From: Nocardioides_B sp963713035
Lineage (GTDB): Bacteria > Actinomycetota > Actinomycetes > Propionibacteriales > Nocardioidaceae
Reading direction: 5' to 3'
NCBI GenBank assembly: GCA_963713035.1
Contig: CAVQKB010000006.1
Location: 222,602-286,601 of the forward strand
DNA: 64,000 nucleotides
Part shown: positions 24,110 through 33,579 of the stretch, piece after piece
Layout: every line of letters begins with the position of its first letter
Numbering within the stretch: the stretch's first letter is position 1
Program-made: the position numbers and the translations under genes
Notes under the pieces: generated by a model
Databases searched by the model: none
Seen by the model: the letters and a program-made list of their open reading frames with translations, nothing else
What the model was told of the DNA's origin: nothing

Positions 24110-24173
24110 CGGGCTATCAGCTGTGCCTTCGGGACGCCACACCGGCTGTTCCGAGGCATTAGTTGATAGCCCG
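24110..24173. repeat. 64-nt imperfect palindrome
   Basis: CGGGCTATCAGCT at 24110-24122 pairs with AGTTGATAGCCCG at 24161-24173 (12 of 13 positions). Inside it a second imperfect stem can form between TGCCTTCGG (near 24124) and CCGAGGCA (near 24151). The intergenic space between the GNAT gene (ends 24083) and the glutathione peroxidase gene (24218) contains little else. It could be a terminator for the GNAT gene, a structured RNA, or a REP-like dispersed element. There is no T run on either side. Confidence 0.6.
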
Positions 24174-24217
24174 AGTGGCCGCCCGGTCCCTGCAGCTACC
24201 TGCCTAGGCTGTGTTGC

Positions 24218-24706
24218 GTGACTCTTCTCGACACGCCGATCGCCCGCCTCGACGGCACGCCGTCCACCCTCGCCGAGATCGCCGGGGGTCGAGCCGCCCT
24301 GCTGGTCAACGTGGCCTCCCGCTGCGGACTCACCCCGCAGTACACCCAGCTCGAGGAGCTCCACGGCCGCTACGAAGGCAGCGGGCTCACCGTGGTCGGC
24401 GTGCCCTGCAACCAGTTCGGCGGGCAGGAGCCCGGCAGCTCGGAGGAGATCGCGGAGTTCTGCTCGTCGACCTACGGCGTCAGCTTCCCGATGACCGAGA
24501 AGGTCGAGGTTAACGGCGAGGCCCGCCACGAGGTGTACGACGCGCTCGTGCAGGTCGCGGACGAGACCGGCAGGACCGGGGACATCGCGTGGAACTTCGA
24601 GAAGTTCCTGGTCGACGACACCGGCACCGTGGTGGCCCGGTTCAGCCCGCTGGTCCTGCCCGACGACCCGCGCGTGGTCGAGGTCGTCGAGCGCCTCGTC
24701 GGGTGA
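24218..24706 (+). CDS. Glutathione peroxidase family protein (thiol peroxidase)
   Basis: 162 residues of the cysteine-type GPx family. The active-site motif LLVNVASRCGLTPQY has the peroxidatic cysteine near residue 36, followed by VVGVPCNQFGGQEPGSSEEI with the glutamine of the catalytic tetrad and the second cysteine, and GDIAWNFEKFLVDDTG with Trp and Asn. Bacterial members mostly use thioredoxin to reduce hydroperoxides; actinobacteria use mycothiol rather than glutathione, so thioredoxin is the likely donor. GTG start at 24218. Cytoplasmic. Confidence 0.92.
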   Translation: MTLLDTPIARLDGTPSTLAEIAGGRAALLVNVASRCGLTPQYTQLEELHGRYEGSGLTVVGVPCNQFGGQEPGSSEEIAEFCSSTYGVSFPMTEKVEVNGEARHEVYDALVQVADETGRTGDIAWNFEKFLVDDTGTVVARFSPLVLPDDPRVVEVVERLVG

Positions 24707-24721
24707 GCGGGACCGCGTCGC

Positions 24722-26677
24722 TCACCAGATGCGGACGCGGTCCTCGGGGTCGAGCCACAGTCCGTCGCCGGGCCGCACGTCGAACGCCGCGACGAACTCG
24801 TCGAGGTTGCGCACGATGTTGGCGCGGAACTCGGCCGGGCTGTGCGGGTCGACGGTCAGCAGCTGCAGCATCTGCTCCTTGCGGCGCTTCCCGCGCCAGA
24901 CGTTCGCGAAGTTGAGGAACACCCGCTGCTCGCCGGTCAGCCCGTCGACCACCGGGACGTCGCCGCCCTCGAGGCTGATCAGGTAGGCCTTCAGCGCGAT
25001 CGTGATCCCGCCGAGGTCGCCGATGTTCTCCCCGACCGTGAGGGCGCCGTTGACGTGCTCGCCGGGCAGCTCGGCCGGCTCGAAGACGTCGTACTGCGCG
25101 ATCAGCCGGTCGGCACGCTCCTGGAAGGCCGCGCGGTCCTCGGCGGTCCACCAGTTCTCGAGGTTGCCGAGCTCGTCGTACTGCGAGCCCTGGTCGTCGA
25201 AGCCGTGCCCGATCTCGTGGCCGATCACCGCGCCGATGCCACCGTAGTTCTCGGCCGCCTCCGCGACGACGTCGAAGAACGGCGCCTGCAGGATGCCGGC
25301 GGGGAAGCAGATCTCGTTCATGCCCGGGTTGTAGTAGGCGTTGACGTGGTGGGCGAGCATGAACCACTCGTCGCGGTCGACGGGTGCGCCGATCTTGCGC
25401 AGCTCCCGGTCGGTGTCGAAGGCCGCGACGGCGCGCACGTTGCCGAGCAGGTCCTCCGGGGAGACCGTGAGCGCGGAGTAGTCACGGAACGTGTCGGGGT
25501 AGCCGACCTTGGGCCGGAAGGTCGCCAGCTTGCGGTAGGCGCGCTGCTTGGTCTCCTCGGTCATCCAGTCCAGCGACTCGATGCTGCGGCGGTAGGCCTC
25601 GAGGAGGTTCGCCACCAGCTCGAGCATCATCTCCTTGGCGCGCGGCGGGAAGTGACGGGCGACGTACTCCTCGCTCACCGCCTCGCCGATGCCGCCCTCG
25701 ACGAACGCGACGCCGCGCTTCCACCGGGCCCGCAGCTCCGGCGTGCCCTGCAGGGTGCGGCTGTAGAAGTCGAAGTTCGCCTCGACGAAGTCGCCGGAGA
25801 GGTACGGCGCCGCGGAGCGGATCACGCGGACCGCGAGCCAGGCCTTCCAGTCGTCGAGGGCGGCCTCGTCGAGCACGGAGGAGAGGTGCTCGAGGTAGGA
25901 CGGCTGGTTGACGATCGTCTCGGCGAGGGTCTGCTCCGTCGCGCCGAGGGCGGAGGCCCACGCGTCGAAGGGCAGCGCCGGGGCCAGGGTGCGCAGGTCG
26001 GCGTAGGGCGTCAGGTTGTAGGTCTTCTGCACGTCGCGGGTCTCGGCGCGCTCCCAGTGACCCTGCGCCAGCCGGGTCTCCAGGGAGAGGACCCGCTGCG
26101 CGGACCCGGCGGCGTCAGCCCAGCCGGCGAGGTCGAGGAGCTTCTCCAGGTAGGCCAGGTAGGCCGATCGCACCTCGGCGAACTTGTCCTCGCGGTAGTA
26201 GGACTCGTCAGGCAGCCCGATGCCGCCCTGCACGATGTTGAGCAGGTAGCGCTCGGAGTCGCGGTCGTCGGTGTTGACGTAGGCGCCGAAGAACCCGCCG
26301 CCGCCGCGTCGCTCGAGGCCGCCGACGAACGCCACCAGCGCCGCCACGTCCGAGAGGGCGGCGACCGCGTCCAGGTCGGCCCGGATCGGCTCCGCGCCGA
26401 GCTTCTCGATCCGCTCCTCGTCCATGAAGCTCGCGAACAGGTCGCCGATCTTCTGGGCGTTGCTGCCCGGCTCATGCGTGCCGCCGGCCAAGCCCTCGAC
26501 GATCTCGCGGGCGCGCTCCTCCGACTGCTCCGCGAGCATCACGAACGCGCCCCACGCGGAGCGGTCCGCGGGGATCTCGGTGGAGTCCAGCCAGCGGCCG
26601 TTGACGTGCCGGAACAGGTCGTCCTGGGGACGGATGTCGGGGTCCATGCCCGCGCGGGCGTCATCGAGGATCGTCAC
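24722..26677 (-). CDS. M13 family zinc metallopeptidase (PepO/neprilysin-like)
   Basis: About 651 residues, the usual size of bacterial M13 peptidases. The N-terminal helical domain (DIRPQDDLFRHVNGRWLDSTEIP) is followed by the catalytic domain with NAYYNPGMNEICFPAGILQAPFFD, the zinc site IGHEIGHGFDDQGSQYD (HExxH) and the third ligand in GENIGDLGGI. The C terminus ends DRVRIW, close to the family ending. No signal peptide is present, so it is probably a cytosolic oligopeptidase. The GTG at 26677 was chosen because earlier in-frame codons read as unstructured Arg/Pro-rich sequence. Confidence 0.92.
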   Translation of the reverse strand: MTILDDARAGMDPDIRPQDDLFRHVNGRWLDSTEIPADRSAWGAFVMLAEQSEERAREIVEGLAGGTHEPGSNAQKIGDLFASFMDEERIEKLGAEPIRADLDAVAALSDVAALVAFVGGLERRGGGGFFGAYVNTDDRDSERYLLNIVQGGIGLPDESYYREDKFAEVRSAYLAYLEKLLDLAGWADAAGSAQRVLSLETRLAQGHWERAETRDVQKTYNLTPYADLRTLAPALPFDAWASALGATEQTLAETIVNQPSYLEHLSSVLDEAALDDWKAWLAVRVIRSAAPYLSGDFVEANFDFYSRTLQGTPELRARWKRGVAFVEGGIGEAVSEEYVARHFPPRAKEMMLELVANLLEAYRRSIESLDWMTEETKQRAYRKLATFRPKVGYPDTFRDYSALTVSPEDLLGNVRAVAAFDTDRELRKIGAPVDRDEWFMLAHHVNAYYNPGMNEICFPAGILQAPFFDVVAEAAENYGGIGAVIGHEIGHGFDDQGSQYDELGNLENWWTAEDRAAFQERADRLIAQYDVFEPAELPGEHVNGALTVGENIGDLGGITIALKAYLISLEGGDVPVVDGLTGEQRVFLNFANVWRGKRRKEQMLQLLTVDPHSPAEFRANIVRNLDEFVAAFDVRPGDGLWLDPEDRVRIW

Positions 26678-26762
26678 GCGCGCCAGCCTACGGGGAGCCC
26701 TGCGACCCCGGTCCGAGCAGTGGTGGCCCCGAGCCATGGCGGCCGAGCTGTCGCGGCCGGAG

Positions 26763-27731
26763 CTATCGCAGGGTCAGCACGGTCTTGCCGAGCACCGTGC
26801 GCGCAGCGAGGTCCTCCAGCGCCGTGCGCACCTGCTCGAGGGGGTAGGTGGTCGCCACCGGAGGGTCCACCACGCCTGACTCCAGCATCGGCAGCAGGGC
26901 GTCCCACTGCCGGCGCATGAAGCCCTCGCGGACCATGGCGTAGGCGCCCCAGCCCACCCCGCGCACGTCGGTGTTGTTCAGCAGCAGCCGGTTGACCCGG
27001 ACCTCGGGGATACTGCCGGCGGTGAAGCCCACGACCAGCAGCCGGCCGAGCGGCCCGAGCGCCCGCAGCGAGTCGGTGAACCGGTCGCCGCCCACGACGT
27101 CGACGACCACGTCCACGCCGCGTCCGTCGGTGAGGTCCTTGACCGCGCCGAGGAAGCCGTCGCTCAGCACGGCGTGGTCCGCCCCGAGGGCGCGCACGAA
27201 CTCCGCCTTCTCCTCGGTGGAAACCACCGCGACCGTGCGGGCTCCCAGACCCTTGGCGACCTGCAGCGTCGCGGTGCCCACCCCGCCGGCCGCCCCGTGC
27301 ACGAGGACGGTCTCGCCCGCGCGGAGCCCGGCGCGGGTCTCGAGCGCGAACTGCGCGGTCAGGTAGTTCATCGGGAGCGCGGCGGCCTTCTCGAAGCTCA
27401 CGTGGTCGGGGAGCGGGAAGACCCACTGCGGGTCGGTGGCCACGAGGTCGGCCCCGCCGCCGTACGGCAGCACGGAGGCGACGCGGTCGCCCGCGGCCAG
27501 CCCACTGCCCTCGGGGGCCTCACGGACGACGCCGGCGAAGTCCACCCCGAGCTGGAAGGGGACCTCCGGCTTGAGCTGGTACTCCCCGCGGCTCTGCAGC
27601 AGGTCGGGCCAGCTGACGCCGAGCGCGTGCACCTCGACCAGCACCTGACCCGCCTCGGCGGTGGGCTCGGGCGCCAGGACCACCTCCACGCCTGCGGGAC
27701 CGTCGAGCCGGACGACCTGGACCGAGCGCAT
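26763..27731 (-). CDS. Quinone oxidoreductase-type MDR family protein (NADPH)
   Basis: 322 residues of the zinc-free medium-chain dehydrogenase/reductase family. The N-terminal GroES-like domain reads LVEVHALGVSWPDLLQSRGEYQLKPEVPFQLGVDFAGVV, and the Rossmann domain has VLVHGAAGGVGTATLQVAKGLGARTVA. Catalytic zinc ligands are absent, as in NADPH:quinone oxidoreductases and enoyl reductases. The ATG at 27731 has AGGAG seven bases upstream. The physiological substrate is unknown; actinobacterial relatives beside fatty-acid genes act on enones. Single-gene unit. Confidence 0.9.
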   Translation of the reverse strand: MRSVQVVRLDGPAGVEVVLAPEPTAEAGQVLVEVHALGVSWPDLLQSRGEYQLKPEVPFQLGVDFAGVVREAPEGSGLAAGDRVASVLPYGGGADLVATDPQWVFPLPDHVSFEKAAALPMNYLTAQFALETRAGLRAGETVLVHGAAGGVGTATLQVAKGLGARTVAVVSTEEKAEFVRALGADHAVLSDGFLGAVKDLTDGRGVDVVVDVVGGDRFTDSLRALGPLGRLLVVGFTAGSIPEVRVNRLLLNNTDVRGVGWGAYAMVREGFMRRQWDALLPMLESGVVDPPVATTYPLEQVRTALEDLAARTVLGKTVLTLR

Positions 27732-27915
27732 GGGACTCTCCTGAGGTGGGGTGTCGGGCATGGAGCGGGGCCAGTATGCCCCGGACCCGGGGGTCCGCCG
27801 GGCGGGACCGGCGCGGCTGAGGTTCCCCGTCCGGCCCCCTGGACGGCCATGTCAGAATGGGCGCCGGGCTTGAGAGCGACAGGACCTGGCCGCACTCAGG
27901 GGGAAGGAGCGCCCC

Positions 27916-28629
27916 ATGGACGACGAGCTGCTGCCCGTCACCGTCGACTCCGGGATCGCCGGTATCTTCGCCGGGCTCTCCCAGGTCATCCACGCCAGCG
28001 ACGACTACGCGACGGTCTACCGCGCCATCGTCGAGGCCGCGCCCGACGCGGTGGACGGCTGCGACCACGCCAGCCTGATGCTCTCCGACCACGGCCGGTT
28101 CACGACGGTGGCCTCCTCCGACGAGGTCGCCGAGCAGATCGACCAGTTCGAGCGCGACCTGGGCGAGGGGCCCTGCCTCGACGCCATCGTCGACGCGTCG
28201 GTCTACCACGACGCCGACCTGACCGACGGCTCCCCGTGGCCCCGCCTGACCGAGCGGGTGCTGGCCCGGACGCCGGTGCGCGGCATGGCCGGCTTCCGGC
28301 TGGTCGTCGGGGACCAGAAGTCCGGTGCGCTGAACCTCTTCTCCGACACCCCGCACGCGCTGACCGAGCACTCCGTCGACCAGGGCATCGTGCTGGCGTC
28401 ATTCGTGACGATCGCCCTGATGGCGGCGTCCGAGCGGCAGAACGCCTCCACGCTCCGCGCCGGGCTGCAGAGCAACCGGGAGATCGGCAAGGCGATCGGG
28501 CTGATGATGGCCTTCCACAAGATCAGCGACGACGAGGCCTTCGCGATGCTGCGCACCGCCTCGCAGGAGATGAACCTCAAGCTCGCCGAGGTCGCCCGTC
28601 AGGTGGTCGAGCACCACAACCAGGTGTGA
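27916..28629 (+). CDS. GAF and ANTAR domain protein
   Basis: 237 residues. The N-terminal GAF sensor domain (about residues 15-160) includes CDHASLMLSDHGRFTTVASSDEVAEQIDQFERDLGEGPCLDAI. The C-terminal ANTAR domain (about 175-235) reads LQSNREIGKAIGLMMAFHKISDDEAFAMLRTASQEMNLKLAEVARQVV, with the conserved A-G pattern. ANTAR proteins bind paired hairpins in nascent RNA and prevent termination. A good ribosome site (GGAAGGAG) precedes the ATG. No obvious dual-hairpin target is adjacent, so the targets are probably elsewhere. Confidence 0.92.
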   Translation: MDDELLPVTVDSGIAGIFAGLSQVIHASDDYATVYRAIVEAAPDAVDGCDHASLMLSDHGRFTTVASSDEVAEQIDQFERDLGEGPCLDAIVDASVYHDADLTDGSPWPRLTERVLARTPVRGMAGFRLVVGDQKSGALNLFSDTPHALTEHSVDQGIVLASFVTIALMAASERQNASTLRAGLQSNREIGKAIGLMMAFHKISDDEAFAMLRTASQEMNLKLAEVARQVVEHHNQV

Positions 28630-28642
28630 GGCGCAGGGTCCC

Positions 28643-29939
28643 TCAGCGGACCTCCACGACCCGGGCCAGCTCGAAGTGCATGGGGTCGGTGTAGTTCCAG
28701 TCGCCGCCCCAGGCGAAGCCCCAGCGCTGGAAGATCGACACCACCGTGCGGTCCATCTCCCCGACGGTGCCGCGCTGGTTGCCGGGCACGTTCAGGTCGA
28801 CCGCGATGCCCCACGAGTGCAGCGACAGCCCCTTGGCGGGGTCCCGCGCGATGAACCGCGGGTAGTAGCAGCCGGCGTACTCCCCCGGGTGGATCTTGTC
28901 GGCCAGCCCGCGCTGCACGATCTCGGTCAGGGCCGCGCGCAGCTGCGGGAGCATGCCCTTGTTGCAGGTGACGCTGCCGAGGATCGGGACCTGCTCGGTG
29001 CGGATGAACGACCTCACCCAGGACGGGTCGGGGACGACGGTGCCGTCCGGTCGCGGCGTGTAGGTGAACGTGCCGACCGCAGCTGGTCACCGAGCTGGTC
29101 GACAGGATGGCGGTCTGGCTGGGGTTGTCGAACTCCATCGCGAGCGTCTGCAGGGTCACCTCGTCGCCGACGGCCCGCTTCAGCCTGCCCATCAGCGCCG
29201 ACGGTGTGAGCCTGCCGGTCGAGACCAGCAGGGCGTTGCGCTCGGTCATCCCGATCTGGGCCCCGCGCTTGTCGTTGATGACCGCGGAGATCTGCTTGAC
29301 GAGGGGCGCGTAGGCCCCGATGTGGACGTCCGGGTCGCTCTCGGAGGCACCGAGGCGGAAGTAGCCCTTCGGGTCCTCCAGCTTGCGCGGCAGTGACGGG
29401 TCGACAGCCACCTCGCCGCCCGCGACCCGCTTCCAGACCTCGTCGGCCTGGGCGGACTGGATCGGGGTGAACCGACGGAAGGCGCCGGGGTCGGCCGCGG
29501 CGATCGTCAGGGTCCGGCCGTTGGCCGAGAGCGAGGCGAGCGAGATCGGCAGCGCGGCGGCGACGCCGGGCAGGTCGGCCACGGCGGCGCGTACGTCGTC
29601 CGGGATCGTCCTGGTGCTGGTGATCAGCACGTCCGCGGTGAGCAGCGGCGGCTTCAGGGGTCCCGGGGTCGGCCACCGCGAACTCCCCGGAGGCCTCGGG
29701 CCCGCCGGCCTGCTCGGACGGGTCCGGCTCGCCCGCGGACGGCTTGTCCGCGGACGGCTTGCCTGCGGGCGCCACTGGCTCGTGGAGCGGTCCGTCGCCG
29801 TGGGGGAGGCGTCGGCGTCCGCCCGCCGCAACGTCTCGGTCTGGCCGCCGCAGGCGGCCAGCAGCAGGGCCAGCAGCAGCGACAGGGCCAGCGTCGGGAC
29901 AGCGCGCAGCAGCGCCGGCCGCGCGCGCCGTACAGCCAT
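28643..29939 (-). pseudogene. M15-type D,D-carboxypeptidase lipoprotein, frameshifted
   Basis: The intended protein is about 430 residues. The ATG at 29939 starts a lipoprotein signal with lipobox LLAACGG; then comes a Pro/Ala-rich linker, a central alpha/beta domain (LLTADVLITSTRTIPDDVRAAVADLPGVAAALPIS) and a C-terminal VanY-like M15 peptidase domain (CYYPRFIARDP, LSLHSWGIAVDLNVPGNQRG, WGGDWNYTDPMHFE) with zinc-binding His, Asp and His. Reading it through needs three frame changes, near 29790, 29660 and 29085 (one apparent extra T). All domains are intact otherwise and no internal stop lies in the corrected frame. It would trim peptidoglycan stem peptides at the outer face of the membrane. 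Confidence 0.75.
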
Positions 29940-30101
29940 GCGGCAGTCCCTCCCCGGATCTCGTCCCGCCCGTGGTTACCCAGTCTCACCCCGCCGGACA
30001 CCCGGCGCGCCCGGTTTGGCAGATCGTGCGCGACCCGGCGTGATCGGTGCCCGTCCGGGCACCGCACCCATCCATCCGGGGTCGGGCACCGAACCACAGG
30101 T

Positions 30102-31813
30102 ATGGCTACTCCCAAGCGTCCCCGCCGTCTGCTCCTCGGCGGTGTCATCGGCCTGCTCGCAGGCACCGCGGCCGTTGCCGCGTCCGAGGCGGTATCCGCC
30201 CTGGTCAACGGCACCACGTCCCCGCTGCTGGCGGTCGGCAACCGGGCGATCTTCTTCACGCCGCGGCCGCTGAAGGAGTTCGCGATCCGGACCTTCGGCG
30301 ACAACGACAAGCCGGTGCTGATCGGCGGTGTCGTGGCCACCGTGGCGCTCCTCGCCGTCGTCGCCGGCGTGATCGGCGTCCGCCGACCCCGCCTCGCCCT
30401 CGGCGCCTTCCTCGCGCTGAGCCTCGTCGCCGCCATCGCCGCGATGACCGACCAGTCCGCCACTGCCAACCCCGTGCTCCAGCTGCTTCCCGTGCTGGCG
30501 CTCGTGGTCGTGGGCAGCGGCGCACTCCTCCTGCTGCTGCGGACCCTTCGCATCCCCGCGCGTTCCACCGCCGACGACGGCTCTCGGGGCGCTACCACCG
30601 CACCCACGGGTGGCGAGGGGTCCGCAGCTCCCGCTCCGGACCAGAAGAAGCTGCACGCCTCGCACGAGGGCGGCAAGGCTCGGCTGCTCGTCGGCACCGG
30701 TGACCTCCTCCCGGCCCACGTCGAGGGCGACGACCTGCCCGCGGCGTTCGACCGTCGCGCCTTCCTGGCCACTGCCGGCGCCGTGAGCGCCGTCGTGGTC
30801 GCCGGTGGCGCCGTCCGTCAGACGCTCGGCGGCTCGGCCGCGGCCGGCCAGCGCGCCGACCTGACCCTGCCGCAGGCCGCGTCGAAGGCCCCGGCCCTGC
30901 CCGCCGGCGCCCAGCTCGACGTCAAGGGGATCACCTCGCACCTGACGTCGAACAAGGAGTTCTACCGCGTCGACACCGCGCTGAAGGTGCCGGACGTCCC
31001 GATCGAGGGCTACACGCTGCGCATCCACGGCATGGTCGACAAGGAGATCGAGCTGTCCTTCGAGGACCTGCTCAAGCGCCGCATGGTGGAGCGCCGGATC
31101 ACCCTGACCTGCGTCTCCAACCCGGTCGGCGGCCCCTACGCCGGCAACGCCACCTGGCTCGGCATCCCGATCCGCGACCTCCTCGAGGAGGCCGGGGTCA
31201 AGGACGGCGCCGACGCGGTCAAGTCGACGAGCGCCGACGACATGGCGATCGGCACCCCGCTCGCCGCCCTCAACGACCCGAAGCGCGACTCGCTCATCGC
31301 GGTCGGCATGAACGGCGAGCCGCTCCCGCTGGCCCACGGCTTCCCGGTGCGCATGGTCGTGCCCGGTCTCTACGGCTACGTCTCGGCGACCAAGTGGCTC
31401 GTCGACCTCGAGGTGACCCGGTTCGCCGACTTCAAGGCCTACTGGTCCACCCGCGGCTACTCCGTGAAGGCCCCGATCAAGACGTCCTCGCGCATCGACG
31501 TACCCAAGTCCTTCGCGCAGCTGAAGACCGGCAAGGTGCCGATCGCCGGCGTCGCCTGGTCGCAGGACCGCGGCATCAAGAAGGTCGAGGTGCGCGTCGA
31601 CTCCGGCCCGTGGCAGGAGGCCAAGCTCGCCGACGAGGACAACATCAACACCTGGCGGCAGTGGGTCTACATGTGGGACGCCAAGCCCGGCAACCACCAG
31701 ATCGAGGTCCGCGCGACCGACGAGCACCGGCATACGTGCAGACGGCCGAGCGCGCGCCCATCGCCCCGAACGGCTCGACCGGCTGGCACAGCGTCAACGT
31801 CACCGCCAGCTGA
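30102..31813 (+). pseudogene. Membrane-bound molybdopterin oxidoreductase (sulfite oxidase-like), frameshifted near 3' end
   Basis: Intended length about 570 residues. The N terminus carries four hydrophobic segments (residues about 8-155), then a Tat-like RRAFLATAGAVSAVVVAGG segment and the sulfite-oxidase-type molybdopterin domain. The cofactor-ligand cysteine lies in ITLTCVSNPVGGPYAGNATWLG, and the C-terminal Mo-co dimerisation domain has VRMVVPGLYGYVSATKWL and GVAWSQDRGIKKVEVRVD. A one-base shift near 31730 separates the frame from its natural end (YVQTAERAPIAPNGSTGWHS), TGA 31811-31813. It is exported and membrane-anchored; the substrate is unknown. A fasciclin lipoprotein follows. Confidence 0.82.
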
Positions 31814-31947
31814 GCCCCCCCAGAAAAACAAGCAGAAAAATTTTCGGCGCCGCACCCATCCGGGCCGCCCGCAGCACCGAACACCCTGTGACACAAGGCC
31901 AAAAGCTGGCCAGGCCCGACAGCCAACACCCCGACGAGAGGGACACA

Positions 31948-32629
31948 ATGCGCACCATCAAGAGGATGACCGCCGCCGTGGCCGTCGTTTCCGCCCTCAG
32001 CCTCACCGCTGCCTGTGGCGGCTCCGACAGCTCGAGCGACACGGCCAGCAGCGACACCGCCAGCAGCGAGGCGCCGTCGAGCGAGCCGGCCGCCCCCGAG
32101 AGCTCCAGCGCCGCCGCCGACCCGGCTGCCGACCTGGTCGGCCCGGGCTGCGCCGACTACGCCAAGGCCGTCCCGGACGGCTCCGGCTCCGTGGCCGGCA
32201 TGGCCGAGGACCCGGTCGCGACCGCCGCGAGCAACAACCCGCTGCTCAAGACGCTGGTGGCCACGGTCTCCGGCAAGTTCAACCCGAAGGTCAACCTGGT
32301 CGACACGCTCAACGGTGGCGAGTTCACCGTCTTCGCGCCGGTCGACTCCGCCTTCGCGAAGCTGCCCAAGAAGACCCTGAAGACGCTGGCCACCCCGGCC
32401 GGCGCCGAGACCCTGCTCGACCGTGCTGACCTACCACGTGGTCCCCGGCCAGATGACGGCCGACGAGATCGCCGGCAAGGACCTCAAGACCGTCCAGGGC
32501 GGCACCGTCAAGGTGACCGGTGAGGGCGACAACCTGAAGGTCAACGACTCCACCGTGATCTGCGGCAACGTCAAGACCGCCAACGCCACCGTGTACCTCA
32601 TCGACTCGGTGATGATGCCGAAGGCTTGA
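31948..32629 (+). pseudogene. Fasciclin-domain lipoprotein, frameshifted
   Basis: Intended length about 226 residues. The signal peptide ends in lipobox LTAACGG; a Ser/Ala-rich linker follows, then one FAS1 domain: LKTLVATVSGKFNPKVNLVDTLNGGEFTVFAPVDSAFAKLPKKTLKTLATP, and after the break LTYHVVPGQMTADEI with the diagnostic YHVVPG, ending YLIDSVMMPKA. An apparent extra base near 32418 splits the domain just before LTYHVV. The MPT70/MPT83-type proteins of mycobacteria are the nearest known family; they are surface adhesion-like proteins. It follows the molybdopterin oxidoreductase gene and ends at strong hairpins. Confidence 0.82.
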
Positions 32630-32635
32630 TGACTT

Positions 32636-32663
32636 GACCTGGGGGGCCGCTCCCCTCCAGGTC
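32636..32663 (+). terminator. Hairpin after fasciclin gene
   Basis: GACCTGGGGGG at 32636-32646 pairs with CCCCTCCAGGTC at 32652-32663 with one mismatch. It begins seven bases after the fasciclin TGA. A T run is lacking, so it may act together with the stronger hairpin downstream. Confidence 0.55.
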
Positions 32664-32681
32664 GAGATTGGGTGGATCAAC

Positions 32682-32713
32682 GCGATGGCCCCGACTCCGG
32701 TCGGGGCCATCGC
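32682..32713 (+). terminator. Perfect 14-bp terminator hairpin
   Basis: GCGATGGCCCCGAC at 32682-32695 and GTCGGGGCCATCGC at 32700-32713 pair perfectly around a TCCG loop, followed by CATTTAA. It closes the molybdopterin oxidoreductase/fasciclin unit. Confidence 0.8.
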
Positions 32714-32765
32714 CATTTAACGTGCCGGAGTCGTCAAGTCACCGGTTTGTGGGTACGACGCCCCC

Positions 32766-32964
32766 ATGAGCGAGTCTGCGAACGAGAAGTCGAACGAGAC
32801 ACCCGACGTCGGGCTGATCCCGCGACGAGGCGCTGCCCGAGGACCTGCAGCCGGAGAAGAACCCCCTGGCCGCCGACCCGGACGACGACGCGTCCGGTGA
32901 CGGGTCCGACTCGGACACCGAGGCGAAGGTGGAGGGCATGCCCGACATGGGCCAGCCCGGCTGA
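32766..32964 (+). pseudogene. Small acidic protein, frameshifted
   Basis: ATG at 32766 opens MSESANEKSNETPDVGLIP; with one base removed near 32820 the frame continues as DEALPEDLQPEKNPLAADPDDDASG and so on to TGA 32962-32964, about 65 residues. The span is 199 bases, one more than a multiple of three. The product is very acidic and Pro/Asp-rich, with no domain. Function unknown; the continuous low-complexity sense across the shift argues that this is a real small gene with an indel. Confidence 0.5.
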
Positions 32965-32969
32965 CCGGC

Positions 32970-33572
32970 CTACTGCCGCAGCACCTGGCGCGCGATCCAG
33001 GCCAGGTGGTCACTGGTGCGCTGGGGGTCGGGGCCCGGCTGCATCACGTGGCTGAGCACCAGCCGCACGATCGCGTCGACCGACCCGTCGACGCTCGTCG
33101 GCGTGAGAGTCGCAGCTCGGGGAAGCGGTCCAGCCGCGCCGTGATCACGTCCTTCGCCGCGTCGATCAACGGCGCGGCGTCGGTGGTCAGGAACGGCAGC
33201 AGGTCGTTGTCGGAGCCGGGTCCGCTGCCCGCGGTCACGCTGTGCGCCGACGCCAGCACCGAGTGCAGCAGCGGGTTGTCCCTGCGCCATCGCGAACGCA
33301 CCCAGCGCGGCGGCCCGGATCGCGTCGACGAGGTCCGTCTGGGTGTCGAGCTCGTGGGCGACGACCGCGAGGAAGCGGTCGAGCTCGCGCAGCACCATCG
33401 CCTGTCCGAGCGCCGGCTTCGCGCCGTACTCGTTGTAGACGGTCTGCCGGCTCACCCCGGCCAGGGTCGCGACCTTCGCCATCGTCACGTGCCCCCAGCC
33501 GCTCTCGGTGGTGATCGCGGTGGCGGCGTCGAGCACCCGCTCGCGCACCGGCCGCTCCACGGCGACGCTCAT
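32970..33572 (-). pseudogene. TetR regulator of the alkane cluster, two compensating shifts
   Basis: Intended length about 200 residues. The N-terminal helix-turn-helix region is intact (RVLDAATAITTESGWGHVTMAKVATLAGVSRQTVYNEYGAKPALGQAMV). Near 33288 the sense moves to another frame (RDNPLLHSVLASAHSVTAGSGPGSDNDLLPFLTT) and near 33110 it returns (SVDGSVDAIVRLVLSHVM), ending QVLRQ with TAG at 32970-32972. It is the last gene after alkB and rubredoxin, the place held in other actinobacteria by the TetR gene (alkU) that controls alkB. The likely operator is at 35019-35033. Confidence 0.75.
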
Positions 33573-33579
33573 AGCCGGG

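Noticed and set aside
24842..26920. Plus-strand frame of 692 codons opposite the M13 peptidase
   Set aside because: Antisense to a gene with HEIGH and other conserved motifs; no domain of its own.
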